A program made the position numbers and the translations under genes. This document shows positions 43,381 to 52,167 of a stretch of DNA of 64,000 nucleotides, piece by piece (the first letter of the stretch is position 1; every line of letters begins with the position of its first letter). This stretch comes from Kaistella solincola. Its GTDB lineage: Bacteria; Bacteroidota; Bacteroidia; Flavobacteriales; Weeksellaceae. Location: the NCBI RefSeq assembly GCF_000812875.1, contig NZ_JSYK01000003.1, positions 496,001 through 560,000 on the forward strand. Direction: 5' to 3'. The notes below the pieces were generated by a model. The model did not search any database. It saw only the letters and a list, made by a program, of their open reading frames with translations, and had not been told where the DNA came from.

Positions 43381-43698
43381 ATGGCATTAGAGATTACAGA
43401 TCAATCGTTCAAAGAAACGGTATTGAATTCAGATAAACCGGTGTTGGTAGATTTTTGGGCAGTATGGTGCGGACCGTGCAGAATGTTGGGACCAATTATC
43501 GAAGAGGTTGCTACAGACTTTGATGGCCGTGCAATCGTAGGAAAAGTAGATGTAGATAACAATCAGCAGGTTTCTGTGGATTATGGAATCCGAAATATTC
43601 CTACCGTTTTGATCTTTAAAAATGGCGAAGTGGTGGATAAAATCGTTGGTGTTGCATCGAAAGAAGTGATCACCGAGAAATTATCTGCACATTTGTAG
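43381..43698 (+). CDS. trxA: Thioredoxin
   Basis: A 105-residue cytoplasmic thioredoxin, the standard length. The redox site is FWAVWCGPCRMLGP, and the cis-proline loop is NIPTVLIFKNGE. It keeps cytosolic proteins reduced and serves ribonucleotide and methionine sulfoxide reductases. No signal peptide, unlike the other two thioredoxin-fold proteins in the window. It is followed by a terminator and then by the tRNA-Asp unit. Confidence 0.96.
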   Translation: MALEITDQSFKETVLNSDKPVLVDFWAVWCGPCRMLGPIIEEVATDFDGRAIVGKVDVDNNQQVSVDYGIRNIPTVLIFKNGEVVDKIVGVASKEVITEKLSAHL

Positions 43699-43721
43699 AA
43701 AATAACAACCTTGAAAATGAG

Positions 43722-43752
43722 TGCTTTCCTAATAAGGAAAGCATTTTCTTTT
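43722..43752 (+). terminator. Terminator after trxA
   Basis: Perfect 9-bp stem TGCTTTCCT/AGGAAAGCA, loop AATA, T-rich tail. Confidence 0.9.
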
Positions 43753-43759
43753 AAAAATA

Positions 43760-43790
43760 TTTGTAGGCTGTTATAAAAAGTGTATTTTTG
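43760..43790 (+). promoter_or_regulatory. Promoter of the tRNA-Asp pair
   Basis: TTTG (43760-43763), 19 bases, TATTTTTG (43783-43790): a perfect two-element Bacteroidota promoter 37 bases before the first tRNA. Confidence 0.88.
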
Positions 43791-43827
43791 CACTCACCAA
43801 AAAGAAAGAAGTTCTTTTTATTCTAAA

Positions 43828-43901
43828 GATCCGGTAGTTCAGCTGGTTAGAATGCCGCCCTGTCACGGCGGAGGTCGCGGGTTCGAATCCCGTCCGGATC
43901 G
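43828..43901 (+). tRNA. tRNA-Asp (anticodon GTC), first copy
   Basis: 74 bases with full cloverleaf: acceptor GATCCGG/CCGGATC, G at position 73, anticodon stem CCGCC/GGCGG with loop CTGTCAC (GTC anticodon), and T arm CGGGTTCGAATCCCG. CCA is not encoded. Confidence 0.97.
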
Positions 43902-43932
43902 CAAAAAGTTTACAATTACTTTTCAAAAAATT

Positions 43933-44006
43933 GATCCGGTAGTTCAGCTGGTTAGAATGCCGCCCTGTCACGGCGGAGGTCGCGGGTTCGAATCCCGTCC
44001 GGATCG
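43933..44006 (+). tRNA. tRNA-Asp (anticodon GTC), second copy
   Basis: Identical in sequence to the first copy, 31 bases downstream, and followed by a terminator; the two form one transcription unit. Confidence 0.97.
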
Positions 44007-44008
44007 CG

Positions 44009-44039
44009 AAAATCTCTCAATTTAATGGGAGATTTTTTT
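44009..44039 (+). terminator. Terminator of the tRNA-Asp unit
   Basis: Stem AAAATCTCTC/GGGAGATTTT (one G-U pair), eight-base loop, T run, three bases after the second tRNA. Confidence 0.88.
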
Positions 44040-44070
44040 GTTCTAAAAAGTTTTCTGAATTTTGATATTT

Positions 44071-44097
44071 CTTCCTGCTATTTGGGCAAATTTTTCC
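44071..44097. repeat. IP element, copy 11
   Basis: CTTCCTGCTATTTGGGCAAA then TTTTTCC; left A-rich arm degenerate. Confidence 0.5.
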
Positions 44098-44145
44098 GTT
44101 TTTAATTTTTCCACTTTTCTACTAAAACCGTTTTGGAAATTCCAT

Positions 44146-44176
44146 AAAAATTTGCTGCTTTTCAGGCATTTTTTTT
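44146..44176. repeat. IP element, copy 12
   Basis: AAAAATTTGCTGCTTTTCAG then GCATTTTTTTT; core TGCTTTTCAGGCA. Confidence 0.55.
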
Positions 44177-44224
44177 AGTTTTAAATTTTTTTAGCTTCAA
44201 ACGATTTTATTTTAAAATTCATCG

Positions 44225-44256
44225 AAAAAAATACTGTGCTGTTTAGGCAAATTTTT
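44225..44256. repeat. IP element, copy 13 (near-consensus)
   Basis: AAAAAAATACTG, core TGCTGTTTAGGCA (identical to the copy at 15131), then AATTTTT. Confidence 0.7.
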
Positions 44257-44310
44257 ACCTTTTAAAATTTGCAACACTTTGTTTCAGAAATTACATTTTA
44301 AATTGTTTTG

Positions 44311-44341
44311 AAAAATACCGGCCTAAATGAGCAGATTTTTT
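44311..44341. repeat. IP element, copy 14
   Basis: AAAAATACCGGCCTAAATGA then GCAGATTTTTTC. Confidence 0.5.
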
Positions 44342-44395
44342 CATTTGGCAACGTGCGTTAATTTTTCTTAAAGCCCGATTATTCCGCGGTTTTTA

Positions 44396-44427
44396 TTTGT
44401 AATTCTTGCCAAAATTGACTAATATTG
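44396..44427 (+). promoter_or_regulatory. Promoter of glgC
   Basis: TTTG (44396-44399), 20 bases, TAATATTG (one mismatch to TAnnTTTG), 34 bases before the ATG. Confidence 0.65.
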
Positions 44428-44461
44428 TTAGCAATCACACCATCTAACAAAAAAGTCTTCT

Positions 44462-45730
44462 ATGAAACCCAGTGTAATATCGATAGTTCTCGGCGGCGGT
44501 AGGGGAAGCCGATTGTTTCCGCTCACCAATACCCGGTCAAAACCCGCGGTGCCCATCGCAGGAAAGTACCGCCTGGTGGATATCCCGATTTCCAATTGCC
44601 TGAATTCTGGGTTCAACCGAATTTTGGTGCTTACGCAGTTTAATTCGGCTTCGCTTAATTCGCACATCAAAAACTCTTTTCACTTTGATATTTTCAGCAA
44701 AGGTTTTGTTGATATTTTGGCCGCTGAACAGAACGTGGAAAATGACCAGTGGTACCAGGGGACAGCCGATGCGGTACGCCAGTCCATGAAACATCTGGAT
44801 AAATATGAATATGATTATATTTTAATTCTTTCCGGTGATCAGTTATATCAGATGGATTTCCGGGAAATGATCGATTTCCACTGTCATAATAAAGCAGATA
44901 TCACTATTGCAACAATTCCGGTAAACGGGCAGGACGCGACAGGTTTTGGTATTTTGAAATCTGATGATGACGGTAATATCACCTCTTTCATTGAAAAACC
45001 AAATGAAAATGTGCTTCACGAATGGAAATCTGAAGTTTCTGAAGAAAATAAAACCAAAGGCAAAGAATATCTGGCTTCGATGGGAATTTATGTTTTCAGC
45101 AAAACCGTTCTTAAAACCATGTTTGAACGAGACCCTGGCGACGATTTTGGTGGTGAACTTATTCCGAACGGCATCGGGACGTATAAAACTTTAAGTTTTC
45201 AATATGAAGGTTACTGGACAGATATCGGAACTATACAGTCTTTCTTCGAGGCAAATTTAAATCTAACCAGAAATTTCCCTGATTTTAATTTATTCAGCAA
45301 CAGACCCATTTATACACGCGCGCGGATGTTGCCGCCGTCGAAAATTCTGGGTTCGTACGTAAGTAAAGCTATTTTTGGTGACGGCTGTATCGTAATGGCC
45401 GATAAAATCGAAAATTCAATTGTTGGAAACCGAAGTCGAATTGATAAAGGAAGCACTTTAGTAAATACCTATATGATGGGCGCGGATTTTTATCAGGACA
45501 CCAAAGAAATTGTGCAGAACGATGAGAACGGGAGTCCAAATGTTGGTGTAGGTAAATACTGCTACATTGAAAGAGCTATTTTAGATAAAAACTGCCGAAT
45601 CGGTGATAATGCGCGGATTATTGGCGGTAATCATCTACAGGATGGTGATTTTGAAACCCATTCTATTAAAGACGGAATTGTAGTGGTAAAGAAAAATGCA
45701 GTTATTAATCCGGGAGTGCAAATTCCATAA
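44462..45730 (+). CDS. glgC: Glucose-1-phosphate adenylyltransferase (ADP-glucose pyrophosphorylase)
   Basis: A 422-residue enzyme making ADP-glucose for glycogen. The N-terminal nucleotidyltransferase domain has VLGGGRGSRLFPLTNTRSKP, then GKYRLVDIPISNC, the ILSGDQLYQMD catalytic Asp block, and FIEKPNE; the C-terminal part is a left-handed beta-helix with hexapeptide repeats that carries the allosteric site. No glgA, glgB or glgP is adjacent in this window; it is a single-gene unit with its own promoter and terminator. The GH13 lipoprotein at 12.9 kb acts outside the cytoplasm and is not part of the same operon. Confidence 0.95.
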   Translation: MKPSVISIVLGGGRGSRLFPLTNTRSKPAVPIAGKYRLVDIPISNCLNSGFNRILVLTQFNSASLNSHIKNSFHFDIFSKGFVDILAAEQNVENDQWYQGTADAVRQSMKHLDKYEYDYILILSGDQLYQMDFREMIDFHCHNKADITIATIPVNGQDATGFGILKSDDDGNITSFIEKPNENVLHEWKSEVSEENKTKGKEYLASMGIYVFSKTVLKTMFERDPGDDFGGELIPNGIGTYKTLSFQYEGYWTDIGTIQSFFEANLNLTRNFPDFNLFSNRPIYTRARMLPPSKILGSYVSKAIFGDGCIVMADKIENSIVGNRSRIDKGSTLVNTYMMGADFYQDTKEIVQNDENGSPNVGVGKYCYIERAILDKNCRIGDNARIIGGNHLQDGDFETHSIKDGIVVVKKNAVINPGVQIP

Positions 45731-45749
45731 AAATTTTTAAATAAAACTG

Positions 45750-45779
45750 AACGGCGGTTATTTTACCCCCGTTTTTTTT
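45750..45779 (+). terminator. Terminator after glgC
   Basis: Stem AACGG-GG / CC-CCGTT with one C-C mismatch, eight-base loop, T run. Confidence 0.75.
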
Positions 45780-45795
45780 CTGCGTACGTTTTATG

Positions 45796-45803
45796 TATTT
45801 TTG
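45796..45803 (+). promoter_or_regulatory. -7 element of the SRPBCC gene, 4 bases from the ATG
   Basis: TATTTTTG, then CGCC and ATG, predicting a leaderless transcript. It lies inside the longest open frame, whose first five codons it overlaps. Confidence 0.55.
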
Positions 45804-45807
45804 CGCC

Positions 45808-46845
45808 ATGCGCTGGATAAAAATTGCTCTTTTTCTTATAATGCTTTTAGGCATCGTTTATGCGGTGTTGATGTTTTTCGCTCCTGAGAATAAAAATTTT
45901 ACGGTAGAAAAAGAAATAAATTATCCTGTCGAAAAAGTTTTTCCGCAGTTTAATAATTTGCAAAATTTTGCCCTTTGGAACAGCTATTTTTCTGATAATA
46001 AAAATCTGTCGTTGGAGTTTTTTACGCCATATGACGGAAAGGGAAGTTCTTTTACGTTTCACGATCCAAAAGACGAAGACGTCAGCGGCGAACTTTTCAT
46101 CAGATATTCAAACCCACATAAAACTTTAAAATTTCAGCTTTATGAAGGCAAAAAAAATACGCCTTACCAGCTGAATTTTAAATTTGTGCCTTTGGGCAAC
46201 AAAACGAAAATCACCTGGTTCATCCACACACCAAAACAATCATTTCTTAAACGTTCACTGAATTTAATTTCGGAAGATGTCTGGCTGGAATCTGTCGATA
46301 AAAGCATGACCAATTTATCGAATTTACTTGGCAAAAAAATCCAGAAAGAAGCGCAGCGCGAAAACCTGAAATTCGACACCATTACCGAAGAAAATCAGGA
46401 AAGCCTGATTTTGGTCGGGATCAATGTTTCCACTAAAAACAGCAGAGATGGTTTTTTCAAGAATATCGTTGTTAATCACAACAAGGTTTTAAACTTTGTG
46501 AAGATGGATTTAGGTAAAAAAGATGACGAGTTTGGCGAACCAGTTTTAATTGCGACTCCGGAATATTATAAAGATAAAGAGGTTTCTTATTTTTATGGCG
46601 TTCCGTTGCCGAAAAAAGAGTCTGTTTCGGACAATAATTTTACCTTCAGAACTTTAAATCCTACGCGGACATTTGTAACTTATTATCGCGGAAGTTACGC
46701 CGGGCGCGTGAAATCTATACAGCAACTCGTCAGCAAAGCAAAAAAAGACACCTTACGTAATGGAACGTTACAGGAGACTTTTTTAGAAGAGCCAAATTCC
46801 GCTTCGGAAGTGGTGCTGAAATTATCTTTGCCGGTTTATAAATAA
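45808..46845 (+). CDS. Membrane-anchored SRPBCC / effector-binding (GyrI-like) domain protein
   Basis: A 345-residue protein with one N-terminal membrane helix (MRWIKIALFLIMLLGIVYAV). The following domain (residues about 30-155; EKEINYPVEKVFPQFNNLQN, FALWNSYFSD) has the SRPBCC/polyketide-cyclase start; the last third (SLILVGINVSTK, TFVTYYRGSYAGRVKSIQQL) resembles GyrI-like effector-binding domains. Such two-domain proteins are common in Bacteroidota and have no known function; binding of a small hydrophobic ligand is likely. The ATG used follows a promoter -7 element by four bases; the five upstream codons of the open frame are promoter. Confidence 0.78.
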   Translation: MRWIKIALFLIMLLGIVYAVLMFFAPENKNFTVEKEINYPVEKVFPQFNNLQNFALWNSYFSDNKNLSLEFFTPYDGKGSSFTFHDPKDEDVSGELFIRYSNPHKTLKFQLYEGKKNTPYQLNFKFVPLGNKTKITWFIHTPKQSFLKRSLNLISEDVWLESVDKSMTNLSNLLGKKIQKEAQRENLKFDTITEENQESLILVGINVSTKNSRDGFFKNIVVNHNKVLNFVKMDLGKKDDEFGEPVLIATPEYYKDKEVSYFYGVPLPKKESVSDNNFTFRTLNPTRTFVTYYRGSYAGRVKSIQQLVSKAKKDTLRNGTLQETFLEEPNSASEVVLKLSLPVYK

Positions 46846-46864
46846 AAGCGCCGCGCGCCTTTTT
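46843..46864 (+). terminator. Probable terminator after the SRPBCC gene
   Basis: AAAAGCGC, CGC, GCGC, a bulged C, then TTTTT, beginning at the stop codon. Confidence 0.5.
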
Positions 46865-46892
46865 ATCTGCGGATTGCCTTCGGTACTTCACT

Positions 46893-46909
46893 TATTTTTG
46901 TTAATTTTG
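46893..46909 (+). promoter_or_regulatory. -7 elements of sucA
   Basis: Two overlapping-range candidates, TATTTTTG (46893-46900) and TAATTTTG (46902-46909), 36-45 bases before the ATG; no -33 element at the proper distance. Confidence 0.4.
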
Positions 46910-46945
46910 TTCTTTAAATAAAAACCAACAGTTAATTTGTAAATA

Positions 46946-49753
46946 ATGGACAAATTTTCATTCCTAAACGCTGTACACTCGCAGTTAATAGAAGACTTAT
47001 ATCAACAATATTTAAAATATCCCGACTCGGTGGAGCCCTCCTGGAAAGCATTTTTCCAGGGATTTGATTTTGCACTGGAAGGTTACGGGGAAGATATGAT
47101 AGCCGATTCGTCGGAAAAGGCAGTTTCTGCTCCGGTTCAGATGGCAAACCAAGCGGCGGCAAATGGTAAGATTCCGAATGAAATAGAAAAAGAGTTTAAA
47201 GTTTTAAACCTCATTGAAGGTTACCGTCATCGCGGTCATTTATTTACGCACACCAATCCTGTGCGCGAGAGAAGACAGTACGAACCAACTTTAGCTATTG
47301 AAAATTTTGGTCTGTCAAAAGCAGATTTAGGAACGAAGTTTAATTCTGCAAAAGAAATCGGTCTTCCAACTGCGGTTACTTTACAGGAAATTATCGACCA
47401 TTTAGAGCAAATTTATTGCAAATCCATTGGTGTGGAATATATGCACATCAATAACGTTGAAGAGCGCAAATTTATCCGTGAGTTTTTGCAGGTGAATAAA
47501 AACCGTCCGCAATTAAATGCCGGTGAAAAGACTGAAATTCTGGAAAAATTAAACCAGGCTGTCGCTTTTGAAAATTATCTGCACACCAAATTTGTGGGTC
47601 AGAAAAGATTTTCACTTGAAGGTGGCGAATCATTAATTCCGGCACTTGATCAGTTAATCACAAGATCTTCTCAGCATGGCGTGGACGAAGTGGTTTTGGG
47701 AATGGCTCACAGAGGCCGTTTGAATGTGCTGACGAATATTTTTGGAAAATCCTACAAACAGATTTTTTCCGAGTTTGAAGGCAAAGAATTTGAAGAAGAC
47801 GTATTCTCCGGCGACGTAAAATACCACTTAGGTTCTTCGAAAAAAATTAAAACCGCAAACGGCGAAGAGGTTGCAATTAATTTAACACCAAATCCGTCAC
47901 ATCTTGAAACGGTTGGTGCGTTGGTTGAAGGAATTTGCCGCGCAAAAGTTGATAATAAATATAAAGATTTCGCGAAAGTTTTACCGATCGTCATTCATGG
48001 TGACGGCGCTATTGCGGGTCAGGGAATTGTGTATGAAGTTGCGCAGATGATGACTTTGGAAGGTTACAGAACCGGCGGAACGGTGCATATCGTTGTAAAT
48101 AACCAGGTTTCGTTCACCACCAACTATTTGGATGCAAGATCATCAACGTACTGTACCGATATTGCAAAAGTTACAGAATCTCCTGTGATGCATGTAAACG
48201 CAGACGATGTGGAAGCTGTGGTTCATTCGATGAGGTTTGCGGCAGATTTCCGGGCGAAATTTGGTAAAGACGTATATATCGATCTTTTAGGCTATAGAAA
48301 ATACGGTCATAATGAAGGTGATGAGCCAAGATTTACCCAGCCACATTTGTATAAATTAATTTCAAAACATCCAAATCCAAGAGAGATTTACAAAGAGCAG
48401 CTAATCAGCGAAGGTATTGTTTCAAAAGAAATTCTTACCAAAATGGAATCGCAGTTCAAAGAACTTTTGGATGCAGATTTTGATGCTTCGAAGGAAATTG
48501 AAAAAAACACCATGGACCTCTTTATGGCTGATGACTGGAAGCAATATCCAACTTCGGTAAAAGGTGCAATGGTGGCGAAAATTGATACCACATTTGATAT
48601 TTCCAAGTTAAAAGAATTGGCGGTTCAAATGTCCACTTTACCAAAAGATAAAAAATTCATCAGCAAAGTTTCGCGGCTGTTTGAAAACAGGTTGAAAGCT
48701 ATTGAAGCTGATAATTTGGATTGGGCACTTGCGGAATGGTTGGCGTACGCTACTTTGCTAGCCGAAGGTAACAACGTACGAATTTCCGGTGAAGATGTAG
48801 AAAGAGGAACTTTTTCTCACCGTCACGCTATAATCAAAACTGAAGATGCCGAAGAAGAATATATTCCACTTCGTCACATTTCCGAAAACAGATTTGATAT
48901 TTACAACTCGCACCTTTCAGAATATGGAGTTTTAGGCTTTGATTATGGTTATGCGATGGCGTCACCTAACACGTTAACGGTTTGGGAAGCACAGTTTGGT
49001 GATTTTATGAACGGAGCGCAGATTATTATCGACCAATATTTGGTTGCTGCCGAAGAAAAATGGAAAATTCAGGCTGGTTTGGTCATGCTTTTACCACATG
49101 GTTTTGAAGGTCAGGGTGCAGAGCACTCGTCCGCGAGACTGGAAAGATTTTTGACACTTTGTGCAAACGATAATATTGTGGTGGCAAATGCCACGACACC
49201 GGCAAACTATTTCCACCTTTTGCGTCGACAAATGAAATGGAATTTCCGCAAACCACTTGTGGTAATGTCTCCGAAATCCTTGTTGCGTCACCCGAAAGTG
49301 ATTTCAAACTTTGAAGAATTGGCAACCGGTCATTTCCAGCCGATCATCGATGATGCGACTATCGACGCAGCTAAAGTGGAAAAATTAGTGCTTTGTTCCG
49401 GTAAAATTTACTACGAACTTTTGGCTAAAAAAGAGGAATTAAACTGCGAAAATATTGCATTGGTGAGATTAGAACAGCTTTATCCTTTACAGAATGATCA
49501 AATTGAAGAAATTTTAAATAAATACAGCTCCAGAAAACAATTGCTTTGGGTTCAGGAGGAACCGGAAAATATGGGCGCGTGGAGCTATATTTTACGGAAT
49601 TTCCGAAACACCGGAATCGATGTTATTGCACCGGTTCAAAGCGGAACGCCGGCGCCGGGAAGTCATAAAATGTTTGAAAGAAACCAAAATGACGTGATAA
49701 ACCGGGTTTTCGGCCGTCAGGATGCACCCGCGAAAAGACCTGTAACGGCTTAA
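46946..49753 (+). CDS. sucA: 2-oxoglutarate dehydrogenase E1 component
   Basis: A 935-residue thiamine-diphosphate enzyme that decarboxylates 2-oxoglutarate in the citric acid cycle and transfers the succinyl group to the E2 lipoyl arm. The N terminus DKFSFLNAVHSQLIEDLYQQ and YPDSVEPSWKAFFQGF is the flexible E2-contact region. Central motifs are HRGHLFTHTNPV, GMAHRGRLNVL, the ThDP-binding HGDGAIAGQGIVYE, NNQVSFTTN and HNEGDEPRFTQP; near the end are LLPHGFEGQGAEHSSARLER and QEEPENMGAW. The length is normal. sucB follows after 58 bases in the same direction; the E3 gene is not in the window. Confidence 0.97.
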   Translation: MDKFSFLNAVHSQLIEDLYQQYLKYPDSVEPSWKAFFQGFDFALEGYGEDMIADSSEKAVSAPVQMANQAAANGKIPNEIEKEFKVLNLIEGYRHRGHLFTHTNPVRERRQYEPTLAIENFGLSKADLGTKFNSAKEIGLPTAVTLQEIIDHLEQIYCKSIGVEYMHINNVEERKFIREFLQVNKNRPQLNAGEKTEILEKLNQAVAFENYLHTKFVGQKRFSLEGGESLIPALDQLITRSSQHGVDEVVLGMAHRGRLNVLTNIFGKSYKQIFSEFEGKEFEEDVFSGDVKYHLGSSKKIKTANGEEVAINLTPNPSHLETVGALVEGICRAKVDNKYKDFAKVLPIVIHGDGAIAGQGIVYEVAQMMTLEGYRTGGTVHIVVNNQVSFTTNYLDARSSTYCTDIAKVTESPVMHVNADDVEAVVHSMRFAADFRAKFGKDVYIDLLGYRKYGHNEGDEPRFTQPHLYKLISKHPNPREIYKEQLISEGIVSKEILTKMESQFKELLDADFDASKEIEKNTMDLFMADDWKQYPTSVKGAMVAKIDTTFDISKLKELAVQMSTLPKDKKFISKVSRLFENRLKAIEADNLDWALAEWLAYATLLAEGNNVRISGEDVERGTFSHRHAIIKTEDAEEEYIPLRHISENRFDIYNSHLSEYGVLGFDYGYAMASPNTLTVWEAQFGDFMNGAQIIIDQYLVAAEEKWKIQAGLVMLLPHGFEGQGAEHSSARLERFLTLCANDNIVVANATTPANYFHLLRRQMKWNFRKPLVVMSPKSLLRHPKVISNFEELATGHFQPIIDDATIDAAKVEKLVLCSGKIYYELLAKKEELNCENIALVRLEQLYPLQNDQIEEILNKYSSRKQLLWVQEEPENMGAWSYILRNFRNTGIDVIAPVQSGTPAPGSHKMFERNQNDVINRVFGRQDAPAKRPVTA

Positions 49754-49811
49754 TTCAGAAAAAAAATTACTTCAATAAATCATTTTAAATAAACTAAAAA
49801 AAATATATCCG

Positions 49812-51065
49812 ATGTCAATATTAGAAATGAAAGTTCCATCTCCGGGAGAATCAATCACAGAAGTTGAAATCGCGACGTGGTTAGTTAAAGACGGCGATTA
49901 TGTAGAAAAAGACCAACCCATCGCAGAAGTAGATTCAGATAAAGCTACGCTGGAACTTCCGGCAGAAGAAAGCGGTATTATCACCCTTAAAGCCGAAGAA
50001 GGTGAAGTGGTAGCAGTTGGTCAGGTTGTTTGTCTGATTGACCGTGATGGTGCTAAACCTGCGGATTCGGCGCAAGAAAAAACCGAAACTAAAGCTCAAG
50101 AACCTGCAAAAGAAGCGCCGAAAGCTGAAGCTCCAAAAACGGAAGCTCCAAAGGCTGAAGAAAAACCGGCAGCTACTTACGCAACAGGAACTCCAAGCCC
50201 GGCGGCTAAAAAAATATTGGACGAAAAAGGCGTAAAAGCTGATCAGGTAAACGGTTCCGGAAAAGATGGAAGAATCACCAAGCAAGATGCGGAAACTGCA
50301 TCAATTCCGGCAATGGGTTCTGCAGATTCTACTTCGGGTTCCAGAGCAAGCAGCACAACCAAACTTTCTGTATTGAGAAGAAAAGTGGCGGCACGTTTGG
50401 TTTCAGTGAAAAATGAAACTGCAATGCTGACAACTTTCAACGAGGTTGATATGTCCGAAATTTTCCGCCTTAGAAAGCAATATAAAGAAGAATTTGCACA
50501 AAAGCACGGCATTGGTTTAGGCTTTATGTCATTCTTTACAAAAGCCGTTACACGCGCCTTGCAAATGTATCCGGATGTGAATGCGTCTATCGATGGCGAT
50601 TTCAAAACTAATTACGATTTCTGTGATATCTCAATCGCAGTTTCCGGACCGAAAGGTTTAATGGTTCCGGTTTTGCGAAACGCAGAAACTATGTCTTTCC
50701 GCGGAGTGGAAAATAATATTAAAAACCTTGCAGAAAAAGTACGCGACGGTAAAATTACCATTGATGAAATGACCGGCGGTACATTTACAATCACCAACGG
50801 TGGAGTATTTGGTTCCATGTTGTCTACACCAATTATCAACCCGCCACAGTCTGCGATCTTAGGAATGCACAACATCATTCAAAGACCGGTTGCTGTAGAC
50901 GGACAGGTTGTTATCCGCCCGATGATGTACGTGGCAATGTCTTATGACCACAGAATTATCGACGGCCGCGAATCCGTAGGATTTTTGGTTGCAGTGAAAG
51001 AAGCAATCGACAATCCGGTACAGTTCTTAATGGATGGTGATGAGAAAAAAGGTCTTGAACTTTAA
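49812..51065 (+). CDS. sucB: 2-oxoglutarate dehydrogenase E2 (dihydrolipoyl succinyltransferase)
   Basis: A 417-residue core enzyme. Domain order: one lipoyl domain (residues 1-77, lipoylated Lys in [13 protein letters not shown]), a Pro/Ala/Lys/Glu-rich linker with repeated EAPK units, the E1/E3-binding domain ([18 protein letters not shown]), a second short linker, and the catalytic domain ending with the His-Asp motif [16 protein letters not shown]. The lipoyl domain and IMSFFTKA-type catalytic sequence identify it as succinyl- rather than acetyltransferase. Co-transcribed with sucA. A terminator follows. Confidence 0.96.
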   Translation: MSILEMKVPSPGESITEVEIATWLVKDGDYVEKDQPIAEVDSDKATLELPAEESGIITLKAEEGEVVAVGQVVCLIDRDGAKPADSAQEKTETKAQEPAKEAPKAEAPKTEAPKAEEKPAATYATGTPSPAAKKILDEKGVKADQVNGSGKDGRITKQDAETASIPAMGSADSTSGSRASSTTKLSVLRRKVAARLVSVKNETAMLTTFNEVDMSEIFRLRKQYKEEFAQKHGIGLGFMSFFTKAVTRALQMYPDVNASIDGDFKTNYDFCDISIAVSGPKGLMVPVLRNAETMSFRGVENNIKNLAEKVRDGKITIDEMTGGTFTITNGGVFGSMLSTPIINPPQSAILGMHNIIQRPVAVDGQVVIRPMMYVAMSYDHRIIDGRESVGFLVAVKEAIDNPVQFLMDGDEKKGLEL

Positions 51066-51094
51066 GATTTTAAAATATTTTTTCTAAATAAATG

Positions 51095-51122
51095 AATCCC
51101 GTCTATAAAGGCGGGATTTTTG
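51095..51122 (+). terminator. Terminator after sucB
   Basis: 9-bp stem AATCCCGTC/GGCGGGATT (one G-U pair), loop TATAAA, T run. Confidence 0.9.
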
Positions 51123-51147
51123 TATAATCTGAATCTAAATTTTTGCC

Positions 51148-51534
51148 ATGTTTTCTACTATATCTTTTGACATAAAGGTTTCTGTTTTTCCTCAATATGA
51201 TATAAAGAACAGCTTTCCTTCTGAAAACCGCTTTGTTTTCCGGTATAACATTACAATCGAAAACCTCGGCAAAGAGCCAATACAGCTGCTCCGCCGAAAA
51301 TGGTTAATTTACGATCTTGGTTTTGGATTTACGGAAGTGGCAGGCGAGGGCGTCATCGGTTTAACTCCCGAAATTCTGCCTGGCGAAGATTTCACCTACT
51401 TTTCCAATGTCATGCTGCGCTCCGGCGTAGGAAATATGAGCGGAATTTATTACTGTAAAAATCTCGCGAACAACGAAGAACTGGAAATTGCAGTTCCGAA
51501 ATTCAGTCTTGTGGCAGATGTTCTCACCAATTAA
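51148..51534 (+). CDS. apaG: ApaG domain protein
   Basis: A 128-residue single-domain ApaG protein with an immunoglobulin-like beta fold. Conserved pieces are FRYNITIENLGKEPIQLLRR, then RKWLIYDLGFG and VGLTPEILPGEDFTYFSNV, followed by MSGIYYCKN. ApaG has been associated with cobalt/magnesium phenotypes in enterobacteria and binds pyrophosphate-type ligands, but its role is not settled. It lies between the sucB terminator and the convergent exonuclease gene and seems to be a single-gene unit. Confidence 0.92.
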   Translation: MFSTISFDIKVSVFPQYDIKNSFPSENRFVFRYNITIENLGKEPIQLLRRKWLIYDLGFGFTEVAGEGVIGLTPEILPGEDFTYFSNVMLRSGVGNMSGIYYCKNLANNEELEIAVPKFSLVADVLTN

Positions 51535-51559
51535 AATTCAAATTTTACCGGTTATTTAC

Positions 51560-52117
51560 CTATAAAATCTTCAAATTTTTTTTCAGCACTTCGTGCACTT
51601 CATCGTTTCTCGTCAGCATCAGTTGGTTGAAAGCCAACAGAGAAATTTTCGCACACACTTCTGCATCATCGCCCGCGCGGTGATGGTTAAACGAAAGGTT
51701 GTGCTGTTCCGCTAAACTTTTTAGCCCATATTTTGGCAAATTTTTCCAGGATTTCTTGGCTAAAGAAATACTGCACAAGTACGTCAGTTTAGGTTTAAAG
51801 AAGCCATAATGGTCCAGACAGCTTCGCAAAACTCCAGCGTCAAAACCGGCGTTATGAGCGATCATTAAGTTTCCGTACATGAGATCCTGTGCTTCGTGCC
51901 AAATGTCCTCGAAAGTCGGTGCGTCTTTTACTTCTTCCGGACGAATGCCGTGAACATCAATATTTCTTGGGTGAAAATAAGGGAAACTCGGGGGTTTGAT
52001 AAGCCATGTTTTGGTAGAAACTATTTCGCCGTTTTCTACCACGCAAACGCCCATCTCGCAGGCAGAATTCCTTTCGTGCGTCGCGGTTTCAAAATCGATG
52101 GCGCAAAAATTAAGCAT
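51560..52117 (-). CDS. DnaQ-like 3'-5' exonuclease (DEDDh)
   Basis: A 185-residue exonuclease with the epsilon-subunit fold. Exo I is AIDFETATHERNSACE, Exo II is MIAHNAGFDAGVL, and Exo III is HHRAGDDAEVCA with the DEDDh-type His. It may proofread for the replicative polymerase or act as a stand-alone nuclease in repair; the short size and lack of other domains do not distinguish these. The gene is minus-strand, convergent with apaG and 50 bases downstream of the CNNM/CBS gene in the same direction. Confidence 0.9.
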   Translation of the reverse strand: MLNFCAIDFETATHERNSACEMGVCVVENGEIVSTKTWLIKPPSFPYFHPRNIDVHGIRPEEVKDAPTFEDIWHEAQDLMYGNLMIAHNAGFDAGVLRSCLDHYGFFKPKLTYLCSISLAKKSWKNLPKYGLKSLAEQHNLSFNHHRAGDDAEVCAKISLLAFNQLMLTRNDEVHEVLKKNLKIL

Positions 52118-52167
52118 GTAGATAAGCGTATTTTTCTATTAATTTCATTCGGAATTTTTCTTTGAAA

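Larger units (their letters stand above)
44040..44395. other. Gene-free A/T-rich gap holding four IP elements
   Basis: No reading frame with coding character and no recognisable RNA gene. It contains four members of the dispersed palindrome family (near 44071, 44146, 44225 and 44311) at spacings of about 75-86 bases, the densest cluster in the window. The glgC promoter begins at the end of this stretch. Confidence 0.7.

Noticed and set aside
43780-44025. Open reading frame of 81 codons across the tRNA region
   Set aside because: It runs through the promoter and both tRNA-Asp genes and repeats the same residues twice because the tRNAs are identical; it is not a gene.
49935-50605. Long reverse-strand frames inside sucB
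   Set aside because: They are shadows of the repetitive Ala/Lys/Glu linker and the catalytic domain of sucB.
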